From the NCBI GenBank assembly GCA_013365365.1, contig JABVXU010000002.1, positions 62,001-126,000 of the forward strand: a DNA stretch of 64,000 nt. The letters run 5' to 3'. Below the pieces are notes generated by a model. That model saw nothing but the letters and a program-made list of their open reading frames with translations. It was not told the DNA's origin and did not search any database. Source of the DNA: Cruorifilaria tuberocauda (lineage: Eukaryota > Nematoda > Chromadorea > Rhabditida > Onchocercidae). A program made the translations under genes and the position numbers. Below, piece by piece: positions 49,414-63,720 of the stretch (position 1 is its first letter; each line of letters begins with the position of its first letter).

Positions 49414-52400
49414 ATGACGACCGATATAGCCGTGAGAGGTCACGATTACAATGGCCGGATTGAGGATTACGAAGAGTACGACGAAAACTCTTCTGCCAGA
49501 CTCTTCGAACGTTCACGTATCAAAGCTCTCGCTGGTTGGTTTTTTATTTCATTATGTTGTTCGATGATTCAAAAATTCCGTGTTTAGTTCTCTCCAAACG
49601 AATAAGCAACTGCATTAGTTACTCTTTCAGATGAACGTGAAAATGTTCAGAAGAAAACTTTCACAAAATGGGTAAATTCACATCTTTTGCCGGTAAACTG
49701 CAAAATACACGACTTATACATGGATATGCGTGACGGCAAGATGCTCATCAGACTGCTCGAAGTGCTCTCCGGCGAGCGATTGGTTAACTTTTCTTTGTTT
49801 ATTGATAAATCTTATTAAATGTTAAACAAGTTATTGATAGCTTAAGCTTCAAAAATATCTTAAAATAGAACTTATGATTGGTAGTTTTCATTCGCTGTTT
49901 AGCAAAACTAATTTTTTTTCAAAATTACTTTTAAAACTCAACGGTTGATTTTCTTTATCCTTATTTTAATAAATAGTTAAATTGTTCAAGCATTACTTGT
50001 TATGTTTTTTTTAGTATTGATTACTTGCTTAGTTATGTTTTCTCTCTTTTATCTTTTCATAAATTTTTTTTCCAATTTTCAATTTTTCATGAATTTTCTA
50101 TTCAACTTTGACAAGAATAAGTGGATATTCATATCGAAATTGAAGTTCAATGGATATTCATACTGAAATATGTATTTATATACGTAGAAGAGATGAAATA
50201 AATATATCTAAACACATAACGCATCATGTGTATGTGTGAGGTATTGTGTGAAAGTGAAACAATGATGTTTTGGATTATAGGCAATTCCGACCATTAATGT
50301 CATCGTATTATTGCTGTCCTCTTTGTCCATTCTATCTTCTCTCGCACTCATTTCTTAGGTTAGAATGCAATTTAGTAAAAAGAGATGAATCACTGAGAGA
50401 ACAATGAAGAAAGAGGAATATTTGGTTTGCTTTTCATTCTGTTCACAGGAAAACATTAACAAAAGCGAAAAGAAATCATCGAGAAGCGTGATTAGAAATT
50501 GAAAAAGGAATTTAAATATAAATAGAATTTAAATATACTTGGATTTGCTGTTCGATGGTAGGAATTTGAAAAGAAAGCGAGTGAAAGCCTGGTCGGGATT
50601 TTAAATAGACGTATTGTGATAGAAAAAAATTTTTGGTTAACTTAAAACTCAAAAATATTCATAGGAGAAAATTAGAATAAAGACAAATGTGAGCTATAAA
50701 CCAAACTTGAGAACTACTGTGGTCAAGAAGTAACTTATGAATTCAAACAATATCGAATTTAAAATAAATCAGTAAATTAGTAGAGTGATCTTCATTTGGA
50801 AAAGTGTCGCGAAAGTTGATTTTAAAAGTGATACTGTAATGAAACAAATCGATTGTGTTCTTATTGCTTTGTTGTGATACCTTTGAAATAAAAATTAGTA
50901 TGTGGAGACCTAGGCAGAGGATGTGAATAAGAGATCTAAATTTTGATTCGAGTTCATAATAAGCTTGGACGGCGACTGTAAATAATGTCTATATTTACAA
51001 TCAGTTTCAGAATTATATATTTAAGTTCGTGATTTTCGATATGAATTAAGTAGTAATTGTAAAATTTTTTTCTTATGGATTTCGCATATGAATATTTTTT
51101 CCAGTCATTCTTAGAAGAACAGGAAAGTCATTTGTTAGATTCTTTACTTTGGTAAAACTAGAATTTTAGCAGTATCCATTGTATGACAAAAATTAAAATA
51201 GGTTTGGTTAGTAATTTATAAAGAAGTATGAAAACCGTGAAACTAACCCTGATATGTATGCCAAAAGTACAAGGATCATAACGAAATATTTTGATTCAGT
51301 TAATATGTCTTTAATTATATATTTATACTCTTTTATCAGTTTTTTCTGATCAGTGTTGTGGATGGAAAAAGTTAAGTTATAAATTTGGCATACGTATCAG
51401 AGGAGTTGATGTCTCATATTATATCATACGTCGTTTCAAATTAGATCATATATATATATTTTGAAGGAAGTTTAATTTTTGGAATTTTCTGATCGCTTCT
51501 CGGAAAATTCAAGAAGATTTCAGCCGAAACCAACCCGTGGTAGGATGCGTATACATTGTCTCGAAAATGTAGACAAAGGGTTGCAGTTCTTGCGTGACCA
51601 ACATGTTCACCTGGAAAATCTTGGATCGCATGATGTTGTGGATGGCAATCCCAGACTAACATTGGGTCTTATTTGGACCATCATTTTGCGATTTCAGGTT
51701 TTAATTTCCTCTTTATTATCAGCAAGAAGATGACAAATTTTGATCTTCATGGTTTTATGATGTTTTTGAGAAGTTTTAACATTTCTTCCTGTATGGTGAT
51801 TCTATGCATTTCAAAATTATAGTTATTGTCCGATCGAGACACATAATGAAAATATAGAAATTGTGAATGTTATTATTACGTCATAATTGGTAGTTTGCTC
51901 AGCATAAAGCTGTCAATTAGTTAACGGATTAAAGCAGTTAATTCATTCTCTTTTTATTTGTTGACTCTCGATGAAGTCTGTAAAAACTATAAAAACTGAT
52001 TGTTAAAAGATTTTTCTGCAATTTCATTTACCAGATCTTGTTCCAGTTCATTAGTAAGTTACATGTAAGTAATTTCTCTAGCTACTTTTCTCTTTTTCTC
52101 CCAGTTCTGCACTAAACTTGTTATTTCAAGAAAAGTTAATGATCTGATAATGATTTGTGGTAAATTCATGAAATTATTGAGGCATCTGAAAAGATCATTT
52201 CACTTGGAGCTTTAAAAACGAGTCAGAAAGTATTATCTATCTTTTCTGAGATGATTTCGATTATCCAGTTTCTAATTGTTCTAGATTCAAGATATTACAT
52301 TCGAAGATGCAGACAACCAGGAAACACGCAGTGCTAAGGAGGCTTTATTGCTGTGGTGTCAAATGAAGACAGCCGGTTATCCGAACGTAAATGTTCGGAA

Positions 52401-52817
52401 CTTCAGCACTTCATGGCGTGATGGCTTGGCATTCAATGCATTGATTCATAAGCATCGTCCTGATCTCATAGAATATGAAAAATTACAAAAATCCAATGCG
52501 CTTTACAACTTAAGCAACGCATTTGAAACGGCTGAACAACAACTTGGATTAATCAAATTCTTAGATCCAGAAGGTTTCCATAAATTTTTACTTTTCATGA
52601 GTTACTCATGAAAATCTTTGTTATCTTTGTTAGTGTTTTGAAGTAGTTTTTTTGTGTTCTACCATCACTTGCTTTTTCTGATATATTTTGCGGCTAATTT
52701 ACAGATGTGAATATCGATATGCCTGATGAGAAATCAATCATCACCTATGTCGTAACATACTATCATTATTTTAATAAAATGAAACAGGAAACTATCCAGG
52801 GGAAAAGAATTGGAAAG
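49414..52817 (+). other. unc-70: unc-70 N-terminus and actin-binding domain (CH1-CH2)
   Basis: The first five coding exons. CH1 runs from [12 protein letters not shown] through [18 protein letters not shown] to [14 protein letters not shown] (roughly residues 50-150), and CH2 from [17 protein letters not shown] through [22 protein letters not shown] to [13 protein letters not shown] (roughly residues 165-280). All the usual CH core motifs are present. The 1.7 kb intron 49783-51523 splits CH1 after LSGERL and is the gene's largest. Confidence 0.95.
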
Positions 52818-55800
52818 GTTCTTTTTCTATTTATGAGCATTTGATAGTTATTTTTCAGGAATTTTAATCAATCTTATTTTTCTATGCATTGTTTTCAAAA
52901 TTGCTCATTGAAATCAGTTCTCGATATTAGGTAGTGAATGAACTAATGGAGAACGAAAAATTGATAAATAACTATGAACGTTTATCGAGTGACTTACTGG
53001 AATGGATTCGGCAGACCATTGAATCATTAAATGATCGTCATTTTGTCAATTCATTAAGCGGTGTACAAAAACAGCTTGCTGAATTCAATAATTATCGTAC
53101 ACAAGAGAAACCATCCAAGTAAGAAAGATTTTCCGAAGAACTATTGCTACACTTTCTCTCGTTAAATCGTAAATTTCAATGGCGAAGATAACTATGCTTT
53201 TTTCATATTTACTGTAACTCAATAAAGAAATTTACCTTTGTAGGCTCTATCATTATTTACTTTTAATCACAGCGTTTGCTGAATTTCCTCCAATCTCGCG
53301 ATTTATACATTTCTTGCAGGTTCAATGAAAAAGGTGAATTAGAAGTGCTTCTTTTCACTATTCGAAGTCGTATGCGTGCCAATAATCAGAGGCCATATTT
53401 ACCAAGAGATGGCAAACTAATCGCGGATATTAATCGAGCTTGGGAAAATTTGGAAAGAGCGGAGCATGAAAGAGAGTTGGCACTGAAGGAGGAAATTATT
53501 AGGTGAATTATTGGCTATGTCTGGTATAGATGGACTAGAAAATTTTTTCGCGTGCTTAGCTACTTAGAAGACTATTTTTTGAAAAAATTTTGGCATGTCG
53601 AGATCAGTATGTGATTTACTAGTGCCATATTAACGATAAGACTTTTTGAGGCAAGAGAAACTGGAACAACTGGCAGCTCGATTTGATCGTAAAGCTAGTA
53701 TGCGAGAAACCTGGCTTAGTGAAAATCAACGACTTGTGAGTCAGGATAATTTCGGTACAGATTTGGCTAGTGTAGAGGTAAGCAGTTTATGGCTGTTATT
53801 ATAGGAAAGCTCCTAAATTTTTTATCTGCGCGAACTGTGTTATAGTGATAAATATCATTAGAATAAGCTGGTGCACAGAAATTTTAGTAAGTGCAGGGAA
53901 GCACTTATTTTCCTTTTTAAAATTTTATTATGCCGCTTTTGTATGCGCATCAATGAACTTTAAAGCATAGAAACAGTATGCTTAAAAATGTTTGCAGGCA
54001 GCCACAAAGAAACATGAAGCAATAGAGACAGATATTTACGCATATGAAGAACGCGTACAGGCAGTTGTCGCTGTAGCCGGTGAATTGGAAGCTGAAAATT
54101 ATCATGATATTAATCGAATTAATGACAGGTTTTGTTCATTTTCAATACCATTAAATCGGTTTCTGTTTGCATTACTGTAATGTGATATTGATATTTTACA
54201 TATAGTACTACGATTCATTTCGTTATTACAGACCAGTATCAGTTGATAAACTAGGTTAGTTGAACTGTGCCGTAGCATTTCGGTATACTAATTGGAATTT
54301 TATTAAGTCGTCTCGTTGCTTTTAATCTTCATTATTTTGATGTTACAGAAAAGAGAATGTTCTGCGATTATGGAACTATCTTCTTGAATTATTGTTGGCA
54401 CGCCGTGTTCGTTTGGAACTTTCCATGGCAGTTCAGCGAATTTTCCATGAAATGGTGTATGTTCTGGATTGGTGTGATGAAATCAAGGTAATCTATAGTC
54501 TTTATATTCATGAGTAACATCTATTAATAAATTTTGTTGAGAGCTCCTCTTTGCAAATCATTAATACTGGAATTCAAAATAAATATTTACAAGCATGGAT
54601 ACTGAATAAATTTTTATAACTAAACATGTTCGCATAATGGATGGCGAAGTTTATAGTGATGAAATTTTAGGCTCGTCTTTTATCCGAAGACCTTGGTCAG
54701 CATCTTATGGATGTCGAAGATCTATTGCAAAAGCATGCACTCTTAGAATCGGATATCAATATTGTTGGCAATCGTGTTAAAAATGTAAACAGTCAAGCGG
54801 AAAAATTTACTTTACCAAACGGTCCGGATGGCAGTGGATACAAACCAGTCGAACCATCATTAGTTGAAGAAAGAATGCAAATTTTATTGGATCGTTATGC
54901 AGAGCTAAAAGAATTAGCAGTGGAACGCAAACGTCGTTTGGAAGATAATAAACGTTTATGCCAGTTTTGGTGGGATGTTGACGAATTGGAGCATAACTTA
55001 AGAGATATGGAACAAGTACTCACCTCACCAGATACTGGTCGTGACATGGTTTCGGTGTCATTACTGCTTGCTAAACACAAAAATGCTGAACAGTCACTCG
55101 ATATGGTTGGTAAACGGTTGGATGATCTCGAAAATGAAGGTCAGAAGTTGCAGGAAGAAAAGATTCCAGGTTGGCGCCCATATTTTTTTCTGAACTTAAA
55201 TTTTTTAACCTTTTTTTGGGATTACATGGAAATTGAATGATGTTTTGTCATTTTCATTAAAATGTAAATGGTTTTTATAAAATATTTAGTCAATATCCAA
55301 GTTTCATTCTTATGCAATTTTTTTAATCACCATAGATGACAGTTCCTTTTGTGTATAGTGGATGCAGGAAACTCTTCATCTTGAGCAGTTTGTAAAGCTC
55401 ATTTAGAATTAAACTTTAGAATTAAATTGATTGCGATAAAATAGTACTCAATAATACATGCTTATATCAATTTTAAGGTGCTGAAACTATAAATAATCGT
55501 TTGGCTGCAATTCGCGATTTCTTCAATAAGCAGAAGGAGTTAGCTGGAGAACGACATGTGCGACTTTCTGGAGGTGTAAATTATTATCAGTTCTTCAATG
55601 ATGCCGACGACGTAGACGCATATCTTGTTGACACTCTGCGTTTGGTCGGTAGTGAAGATGTTGGAAAAGATGAGGGTACTGTGCAGTTGCTTATAAAGAA
55701 ACACGACGATGTTAGTGATGATTTACTTAAATTCGAGGAGAACATCAAGCAGCTGCATATTCAGGTACGTTTCAATTTAAAGTTTTGATGTTGAATCGTG

Positions 55801-58800
55801 GACATCTTGATTATAGTCTTGCTTTTTTTTTATCAAACGAAATAGCATTATAATTTCATGTATTTCTTATTCTAGGCAGAATCTCTGCCTCCTGAAGCTC
55901 GTGAACACCCAGACGTACGTAGGCGTCTCGATATGACCGAACGACGTAAGGCAGAATTAGAAGAACTTGCACGACTTAGGAAACAGCGTTTGTTGGATGC
56001 ATTATCTTTATACAAATTGTTTAGTGATGCTGATATTATCGAAGCATGGATTGATGAGAAAGTACGTTTCGAATCTGAAGAAAATTTCTCCGAATACTTT
56101 TTTAATTGGAGAGATATTGAATAGTTGCATATATTACAGGGCAAACTGCTAGCGACATTGACACCAACTGATGATTTAGAAGAAGTTGAAATCATGAAAC
56201 ATCGTTTCGAAACTCTTGAAACCGATATGAACAACCAAGCAGCTAAAGTTGCCACCGTGAACGAGCTTGCACGTCAGCTTCTTCATGTTGATCATCCAAA
56301 TTCAGATGAAATCTTGCAAAGGCAGAATAAACTTAATGCAAGGTAAGCAAGTTTAGTTTCTAAAAGTAACTTTATTTTCATCTTTTTCTTATTTGCAAAT
56401 TTCTTATCAAAATCCATAGATTTTCATGTTCCTACTATGACTGATTTCGCTTCGAAAATCTTATAAGGCAGAATTTAGATGGGCACAATTGCGTGATATG
56501 GTTGATCAAAAAAGATCTGAACTTGATCAGGCACATCGGCTGGGAACATTCCGTATCGACTGCCAGGAAACAGTTTCCTGGATTGAAGACAAAACCCGGG
56601 TACTTGAAGATGCTGGCGAACTTACTAATGATCTTACCGGTGTTATGAAGCTTCAGCGTCGTTTATCTATGATGGAGCGTGATCTTGGCGCTATTCAGGT
56701 ATTGTTATCAAATCTTTCAATTCGCAATACATTAAGGAAATCTTAAAAATTTAATTATATAATTCAGAAATTTTAGGAACATTTGGAATCTTCATGAAAG
56801 TCTGGTCAGCTGAACATTTCAGGCTAAACTTGATTCACTGCAAAAAGAAGCATCCGAAATTGAAAAGGAAAAACCTGCAGATGCAGCACAGATACGGGAG
56901 AATATCAAACGAATGCATCTGGCTTGGGATCTACTCAACAGACGTGTACGTGAGCATGAAGCGAAACTTGATGAAGCTGGTGATTTGCAACGATTCCTTC
57001 GTGACTTGGATCATTTTCAAGCCTGGTTAACCGCTACACAGAGACAAGTATAATTTTATTTCTTCTTAGTTTCAGGAAATATATGTTTCCATCAATTTTA
57101 TCTTACTCAATGCAAAAATTATATAGCGCTTGATGTGAAACATAATGCGAATAATGTTTTCTTAACACTGGATTTTCATGTTAGGGCTTCAAAACAATTT
57201 ATTTAAAATTATTCAATATTGATTCTAATTTTCTGTTGAACATGTCTTGTTTTTTAGGTTGCTTCAGAGGACGAACCACAATCTCTAGCTGATGCTGAAC
57301 AGTTGCTTAATCAGCATGCAGCGATTCGGGAAGAAATTGATGGTTATGCAGAAGATTACGTTAAGGTAAGTTTGCTTGATATTATAAAAAATAGCCAAAA
57401 CTTTTTTTTTGGTTTTTGTATTGTTGAAACGGAGGGACTCAACGCAGAGGAGAGGAGTGCTAACAACATAATTTATAGTATAATTTCATGCTGATTTATT
57501 TTGGTGTAGATGAGGGCAATGGGTGATCGAGTAACACAGGATCAAACAGACCCACAATATATGTTCTTACGTCAACGCCTAGCTGGATTAGAAGAAGGCT
57601 GGGAAGAACTGCAAAGAATGTGGGATAATCGTCAGCATCTCCTTAGTCAAGGACTCAATTTGCAGGCAAGTGTTAATTTCTACAGTAATTTTCCTCTTTC
57701 AAGTTTTGATCAGTTATTTCGTTTTTGCTATGAAACCCGTTTTCAGTTTTGTCCATAATGAAAATTTTTAAATGTTTAGATGTTTTTCCGTGATGCAAAA
57801 CAAGCTGAAGTTATGCTTTCACAACAAGAAAATTATTTATCGAAAGATGACACACCGACTTCATTGGAGCAAGCTGAAAATATGCTCAAGAGACATCAAG
57901 ATTTCTTGACAACTATGGACGCTAATGATGAAAAAATTAAGGTAATGTTTATAATTGGGAATTTTTTTTGCTTTCATTCGACTTTACCATATGAAGAATT
58001 ATTTCAATGCATATGAAGAATTTTATTTATAATTACTACGTTTCAAAATCATTCAGGCAGTTGTATCTTTTGGCGACCAACTTTGTGGTGATGGTCACTA
58101 TTCGGCTGATAAAATTCACAAAAAGGCTCGAAACATAGAAGAACGACGCGAAGCAAATCGCGAAAAAGCTGGACAGTCATTCAACAAACTCAAAGATTCT
58201 CTTGCACTGCAGCAGTTTTTGTCGGATTGTGAAGAACTCCGGGAGTGGATTGAAGAGAAAATGATTCGAGCGCAAGATGAAACTTACAGGTTGATAGAAC
58301 TGGTAATTTATGAAGCAGACAAACTTCCAGATTTTCGTAAGATTTTATCCTGCATTATTACTAACACTGTTTACCTCCTTTTTTTCGTAATTTTCAGAGA
58401 TGCCAAAACAATTACATCAAAATTTATGCGCCATCAGGCATTCCAGTCGGAGCTGCAATCAAATCGTGAACGACTGGTGCAGCTTCGCCATGCAGCAGTT
58501 AGGTTAGCTGAAGAAAAGCCCGAGTTTCTTGGCACCATTGATCCACAAATTGTTGATTTATCAATACAATGGGAACAACTCGAAAAAACTACCGAGGAAA
58601 AAGGACAGAAGTTATTTGATGCTAATCGACAACAGCTTTATGTGCAAAGTATCTCTGATATGAAGGTTACTTTCTTATTTTTATTCTTTCTACATGAATG
58701 TAGAAAACTGATAATCATTACTCTTTTAGTGGGAGGTATATTGCCTCGTATAATCATGCCGGTTGTGGGAAGTTTTCCACTTTTTAGGATTGGGCTGAAC

Positions 58801-61800
58801 AACTTCAACAACAAATAATAATCGAAGATACAGGGCAGGATTTAACGACAGTTAATGTTGCCATGCAGAAACAGCAGATGATTGAAAGTGAAATGGTAAA
58901 ACGAGCCGCACAAATAGATTCACTACAGGTTATTTGAAAATACGTTTGGATATTTCATAAATTTCTGGACTATGAGCATACAACTTGCTATTTAAATTTC
59001 TGAGATGAAATCCCAAAAATCTGGTTTGAATTATAAAATTTTTTATTAAAGGAAGGAAAGAGATCAATGTATTAACAGATAAATCTAGAAAGTAGGAAAG
59101 TTTTGATCGCTTTGCTATTTTTTAATGAAAATTATAGTTACTTCAATTTTTTCAGCAAATGGAACCACAGCTTGAAGAAATGCATCCAGATGAAGTAGAA
59201 GCAATTAAAGCACATCGTCTGGCTGTGCAGGAACAATTGCAGCGACTGCAAGCTCCATTAGATGATCGACGTCGTCAACTGGAACGCAAAAAGAGAGCCT
59301 ATCAGTTCTTGCGTGATGTTGAAGATGAAAAACTGTGGTGTGCAGGTAGAAATTTTCATTTTCTTTCTAAAAGTTTTTGACCTATTGAAGCTTAATTTGC
59401 AAATTAATTTTTCACAAATCTGAAAATTATTTTTGATTTTTCCGAATATCAGAAGTTATTTGCAGAACGGTTACCGCTGACGCAAGCACGCGAGCTTGGT
59501 GAGAATCTGTTCGACTGTAATCGTTTGCAAAAGAAAGTGCAGTCTTTAAAGCACGAAATTGATAATCACGAACCTTGGATTGAAAAAATCTGCCAAAATG
59601 GACATGAAATGATTGATGAAGGTCATGAAAATCGTTCAGAATTTCAGCAAAAAATTGATGAATTGATGAAAATATGGCAGGTAATTAATTTTTCTTCTTA
59701 ATAATTTTCGTTTTTCAACCGAAATTTTCTTTCGCTATTTTCTATATTTTAGAATTTGAAAGATTCTCTGAACACTCGAAAAGAACAACTAGCTGAAAGC
59801 GAAAAAGCGCACCAGTTCTTGTACGATTGCAATGAAGCAGAAGCATGGATGAGCGAACAGGAACTTTACATGATGCAGGTTTGTTGTGGCACTCTTTCGT
59901 TCATCATAAAATTCTGCTTTTCCGATCTTGTCATTTCTTGGAGCAAAGTTTGAACACATTATTTTTGTGCAGTTCATAATGATATTGAATTTTTAACGGA
60001 TTTTGGTAAACTGTCAAATATTCTTCTTCCTACGAAATGTCGGATATTAATGTAGGATCTACAGTGTTTACTACTACTGCGGTAGAAAAGTTTAAATAAA
60101 TAATCTTGTTATATAAAATTTTTTATTATTTGACTCTTCTATAGGACGAACGTGGTAAGGATGAATTCTCAACACAAAATCAGATTAAGAAACATGAACG
60201 TTTGCAGCAGGACATCAATCAATATGCTGATACTATTCGCAGTCTGGCCTTACAAGCTCAGAAATTCGTTGATGAGAAGCGTCCATTGTGGTAATTTCAT
60301 TAGTTATCCGATAATTTTAAGAAAGTGGAAGCGGCATATTTTTTTATATTATACTGTAAAAAAATTACGAATTTTTATTGTAGGGAGCATATCAGTGTTC
60401 GGCAAGCTCAGATTGAGAAATTGTATGCGGGATTGCAAGATTTGTGCAAAGAAAGGCGAAAACGTTTAGATGAGACACTACAGTTATATGAACTTCATCG
60501 AGAAATTGATGATTTGCTCCAATGGATAGCGGACAAAGAAGTATTTTTTTTAGTTACTGCCGCAGGCATTGGAAAGAAATTATTTTTAAGTTTCCTTTTA
60601 TTTCTGATAGGAGGTGATTTGTACATTATTTTAGCTGGTTGCTGGTTCTCAGGAAGCGGGGCAAGACTATGAGCATGTGCAAATGCTTATTGAACGATTT
60701 TTACAATTTGCTAGAGATACTGAATGTATTGGATCAGATCGAGTGGCAAATGCAAATGATGCATGTGATGAAGTATAACTTTTCCATCATTGTTTCTTTT
60801 ATATTCTAAAAATTCAACGAAATTGAATAGGAAATTCTGGTAGTTATGATTTGCATGCCAGTCTTACTCAATTTTTCTTTTCAGTTGATCTCTATTGGTC
60901 ATTCGGACGCTCCAACAATTGCTTTATGGAAGGATAGCCTGAACGAAGCGTGGGGAAATTTGCTTGAACTAATCGATACGCGAATGCAAATGCTAGAAGC
61001 ATCTAGAATGCTTCATAAATTTTTCCACAATTGTCGCGATTGTCTCTCACGAATTTTGGAGAAAAACCATTCAATACCTGAAGACCTTGGTCGTGACTCA
61101 TCTTCAGTTGGTGCATTGAAGCGAAAACATCAGAATTTTCTTAAAGTTTGCTTTTTGTTTGATTTTTTGTAGGTTGAATAAGTTGCTATTTATTCTTACT
61201 GTTAATTTATCCCTTGTTAAATGTTGTTAAATAGATTTTAACGAAAAGTTCAATATGTATAAGTAGAATTTGTTTCTAGGATATCGAAGCTATAGGTGAG
61301 CAAGTTGCGCAAATTGAGCGCGATGCGTTGGAATTGCGTGATGCTTACGCTGGAGACCGAGCAATCGAAATAGGCGCACGTGAAGCAGAAGTGCAGAAAG
61401 CATGGAGACAATTACGCGCAGTGTGCGATGCACGCTCGATGCGATTAGGCGATACATCAGATCTGTTCCGATTCATGAATATGGTCCGCGATTTGTTGCT
61501 ATGGATGAATGAAGTTAGACGAGAAATGACATCACAGGAAAGGCCGAAGGTTGTTTTATAAGGAAAATTCCTTTCGCAGTTTACCATTTTTCCAACTTTA
61601 ATATTCAGTGGTTTGATGAAGTAAAGTATAACAATAAAGTTACTATACTGCTGGAGATTTTTATAATTTTAGGATGTGTCTGGTGTCGAGCTATTGATGA
61701 ATAATCATCAGAGCTTGAAAGCAGAAATTGATGCGCGTGAAGAAAATTTCAATGCGTGCATATCACTTGGTCGAGATCTTTTGAATCGCAGACACTACGC

Positions 61801-63720
61801 ATCATCTGAAATTGAAAAAAAATTGATCAAGCTGACAACTGAGCGAGCTGAAATGATGCGACGATGGGAAGATCGTTGGGAATATTTGCAGCTCAGTGAG
61901 TTTCTAGTAATTTGAGACTTCGAAATAGAAGTTACCGGCCGGTTCACTGAGTGGCAAATCTGGAATTATCACAGAATTATAAAGTAATGTTAAAGGCATA
62001 AGCATTGATGTTGATGAAATAGCATTGATGGAACAGCATTGATGAGCAAGCATTGATGAAAGGTATAAGTATAATTGTGCTTTGCATCACTCATCATCTT
62101 TTGAAGTAGATCACTTTGCTGTTTTTTACCACAATGGCGATATTCATTTTATCTTTTAGTACTGGAAGTGTATCAGTTCGCAAGGGATGCAGCGGTGGCT
62201 GAAAGTTGGTTGATGGCGCAGGAACCATATCTTATATCGAAAGAATATGGGGTATTTTGTAGCCTTTTTATTTTCGAAAATAACTTCTGTATAAGTTGAA
62301 TAATTAGTTTCAGTGATACATTGGAAAAATAATTGCAGTGAAACTTGCAAAATAATAACTGTTAGTGTTTTCAGCGGAATTTGGAAGAAACGATAAAGTT
62401 GATCAAAAAGCACGAAGCTTTTGAAAAGTCAGCTAGTGCGCAAGAAGAACGATTCTTGGCATTGGAAAAATTAACAACGGTATAATATTATTTCTAAATA
62501 TTTATTAAATATTTATCAGAAGTTATATTCAAATTCTTGATTGGTATTAGAGCAATATGTGCTCTTAATTTTGCTCCAGATTATCTGTTCACAGTTTGCA
62601 TTTGCGTAGTCTCTTGCATTATTTATTATTTTAGACACATATTGATTTAAATATTCAATCTTGCTGAAATTTTAAATATTAAAATGTTTTCTCAATACCT
62701 AGTTATTAAAGTTATATTTGGCATCTAAACTTGTGTCTTAATTATGAGTTCTTGTTTCTCTTAATAATTTTCCGATCCATTACCTTCCAGTTCAAATTGT
62801 TAGTGACTCTGTCACTGTTGCTAAAAGCATTACCAGCGAAAGGCGTATTACTTTCTTTGAACAACATATGCTTACAACTATACAAATCTTGAGGACCATT
62901 TGTTTGTTATCCAATCTATAACTCCATTTTCTTACTACTCATCGGTCTGAAAATTTTTAAAATAATAAATTAAAACATAAATGAAATGATCTGAATAACT
63001 TGTCATTTAACTTTCTTTTTTTATTGCATTTCTTTGTTCAATAAATTATATTGACGCTAGATTATTATTGGTAATTATCGCATTCGTTTAAATACGTATG
63101 AAGTATAAGCAATTTTCAGTTTGAATTGAAAGAAATGCAAAGGCGAGATATGGAGGAAGTGGAACGTCGCACATTTAGTGGACCGCCTGGTGATGTACGT
63201 CATGGAGCTCTACAACGAACGTTAGGTGCAACAGGTGAACGATCTGCGGAAATAGTATTCCCAATGGAAAGAGGACCTCAAACTTCTGATGGTGAGTACT
63301 GCTTAGTATGTTGGGGTTGTAGAAATTTCTCTATTCTCTGATTATTACGGTAGGTTTTTAAATTTTAGCTCCAATCAAAATTATATTGTTAAAATTTTGT
63401 GTTTGATTAGCTTAATCATTAACGTGAGAATTCAAAATATTGTTTACGGTTCTACTGTAACAAATTCGCCGCATGTATTTTTTTTTTCAACTATCCCTGT
63501 TATTCACAACAATTTTTTAAAATTAGCATTTGTGAAAAACATGATGTGCACATTTACACATTTTATTCTAGTGCATGATAACGTGCATGTGTTTTGCACA
63601 GCTTTTCAGCACGCTTTGCAGATTTCGGTGACGAAAATTTACATCGTGCTATGAGCAGCAGTAATGGTACATCACGAAAAACTAGACACATTGCTGGTAC
63701 ATTTCACATTTTCCTTGAGG
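49414..63720 (+). CDS. unc-70: Beta-spectrin (unc-70 orthologue), 3' end beyond window
   Basis: Exons with matching phases: 49414-49534, 49631-49782, 51524-51697, 52285-52573, 52705-52817, 52931-53118, 53320-53502, 53651-53777, 53998-54128, 54349-54487, 54671-55169, 55478-55764, 55876-56061, 56140-56342, 56479-56698, 56823-57047, 57258-57365, 57510-57665, 57780-57941, 58057-58289, 58398-58665, 58788-58928, 59156-59345, 59466-59680, 59753-59878, 60145-60290, 60384-60540, 60635-60772, 60885-61145, 61280-61549, 61673-61895, 62160-62251, 62375-62479, 63120-63291, 63610-63720 (or to 63666). About 2,150 residues are encoded here. The N-terminus [17 protein letters not shown] is nearly identical to vertebrate beta-spectrin, followed by two CH domains and the rod. 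Beta-spectrin pairs with alpha-spectrin and cross-links F-actin into the submembrane skeleton, anchoring ankyrin-bound membrane proteins. The PH domain and stop lie past 64000. Intron 57666-57779 starts with GC. Confidence 0.96.
52931..62479 (+). other. unc-70: unc-70 spectrin-repeat rod
   Basis: About 28 exons encode consecutive triple-helical spectrin repeats in the same order as vertebrate beta-spectrin. Anchors are [17 protein letters not shown] (repeat 1), [82 protein letters not shown] and [14 protein letters not shown] (last repeat). The length agrees with a conventional 17-repeat beta chain rather than the longer beta-heavy form. [16 protein letters not shown] lies in the region that in other animals contributes to ankyrin binding. 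Confidence 0.93.
57666..57779 (+). other. unc-70: GC-AG intron in unc-70
   Basis: The exon 57510-57665 ends CAG and the intron begins GCAAGT; the acceptor is TTTAG at 57779. Joining there gives [19 protein letters not shown], the same length as the vertebrate LLSQ-to-FLRDTKQAE segment. A nearby GT (GTTAAT, six bases later) would add two residues and is a poorer donor. Confidence 0.75.
63120..63720 (+). other. unc-70: unc-70 C-terminal linker exons after the rod
   Basis: Exon 63120-63291 ([19 protein letters not shown], then a polar, Pro/Gly-containing stretch) matches the variable region after the last repeat. Exon 63610 onward ([17 protein letters not shown]) can end at a GTACAT donor (63667) or a better GTAAAG donor (63721); both leave the same phase and differ by 18 residues. 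The PH domain expected next is not in the window. Confidence 0.7.

Noticed and set aside
55872..56255. 127-codon minus-strand open frame
   Set aside because: Exactly antisense to well-supported beta-spectrin exons; Ser-rich composition reflects the complementary strand.
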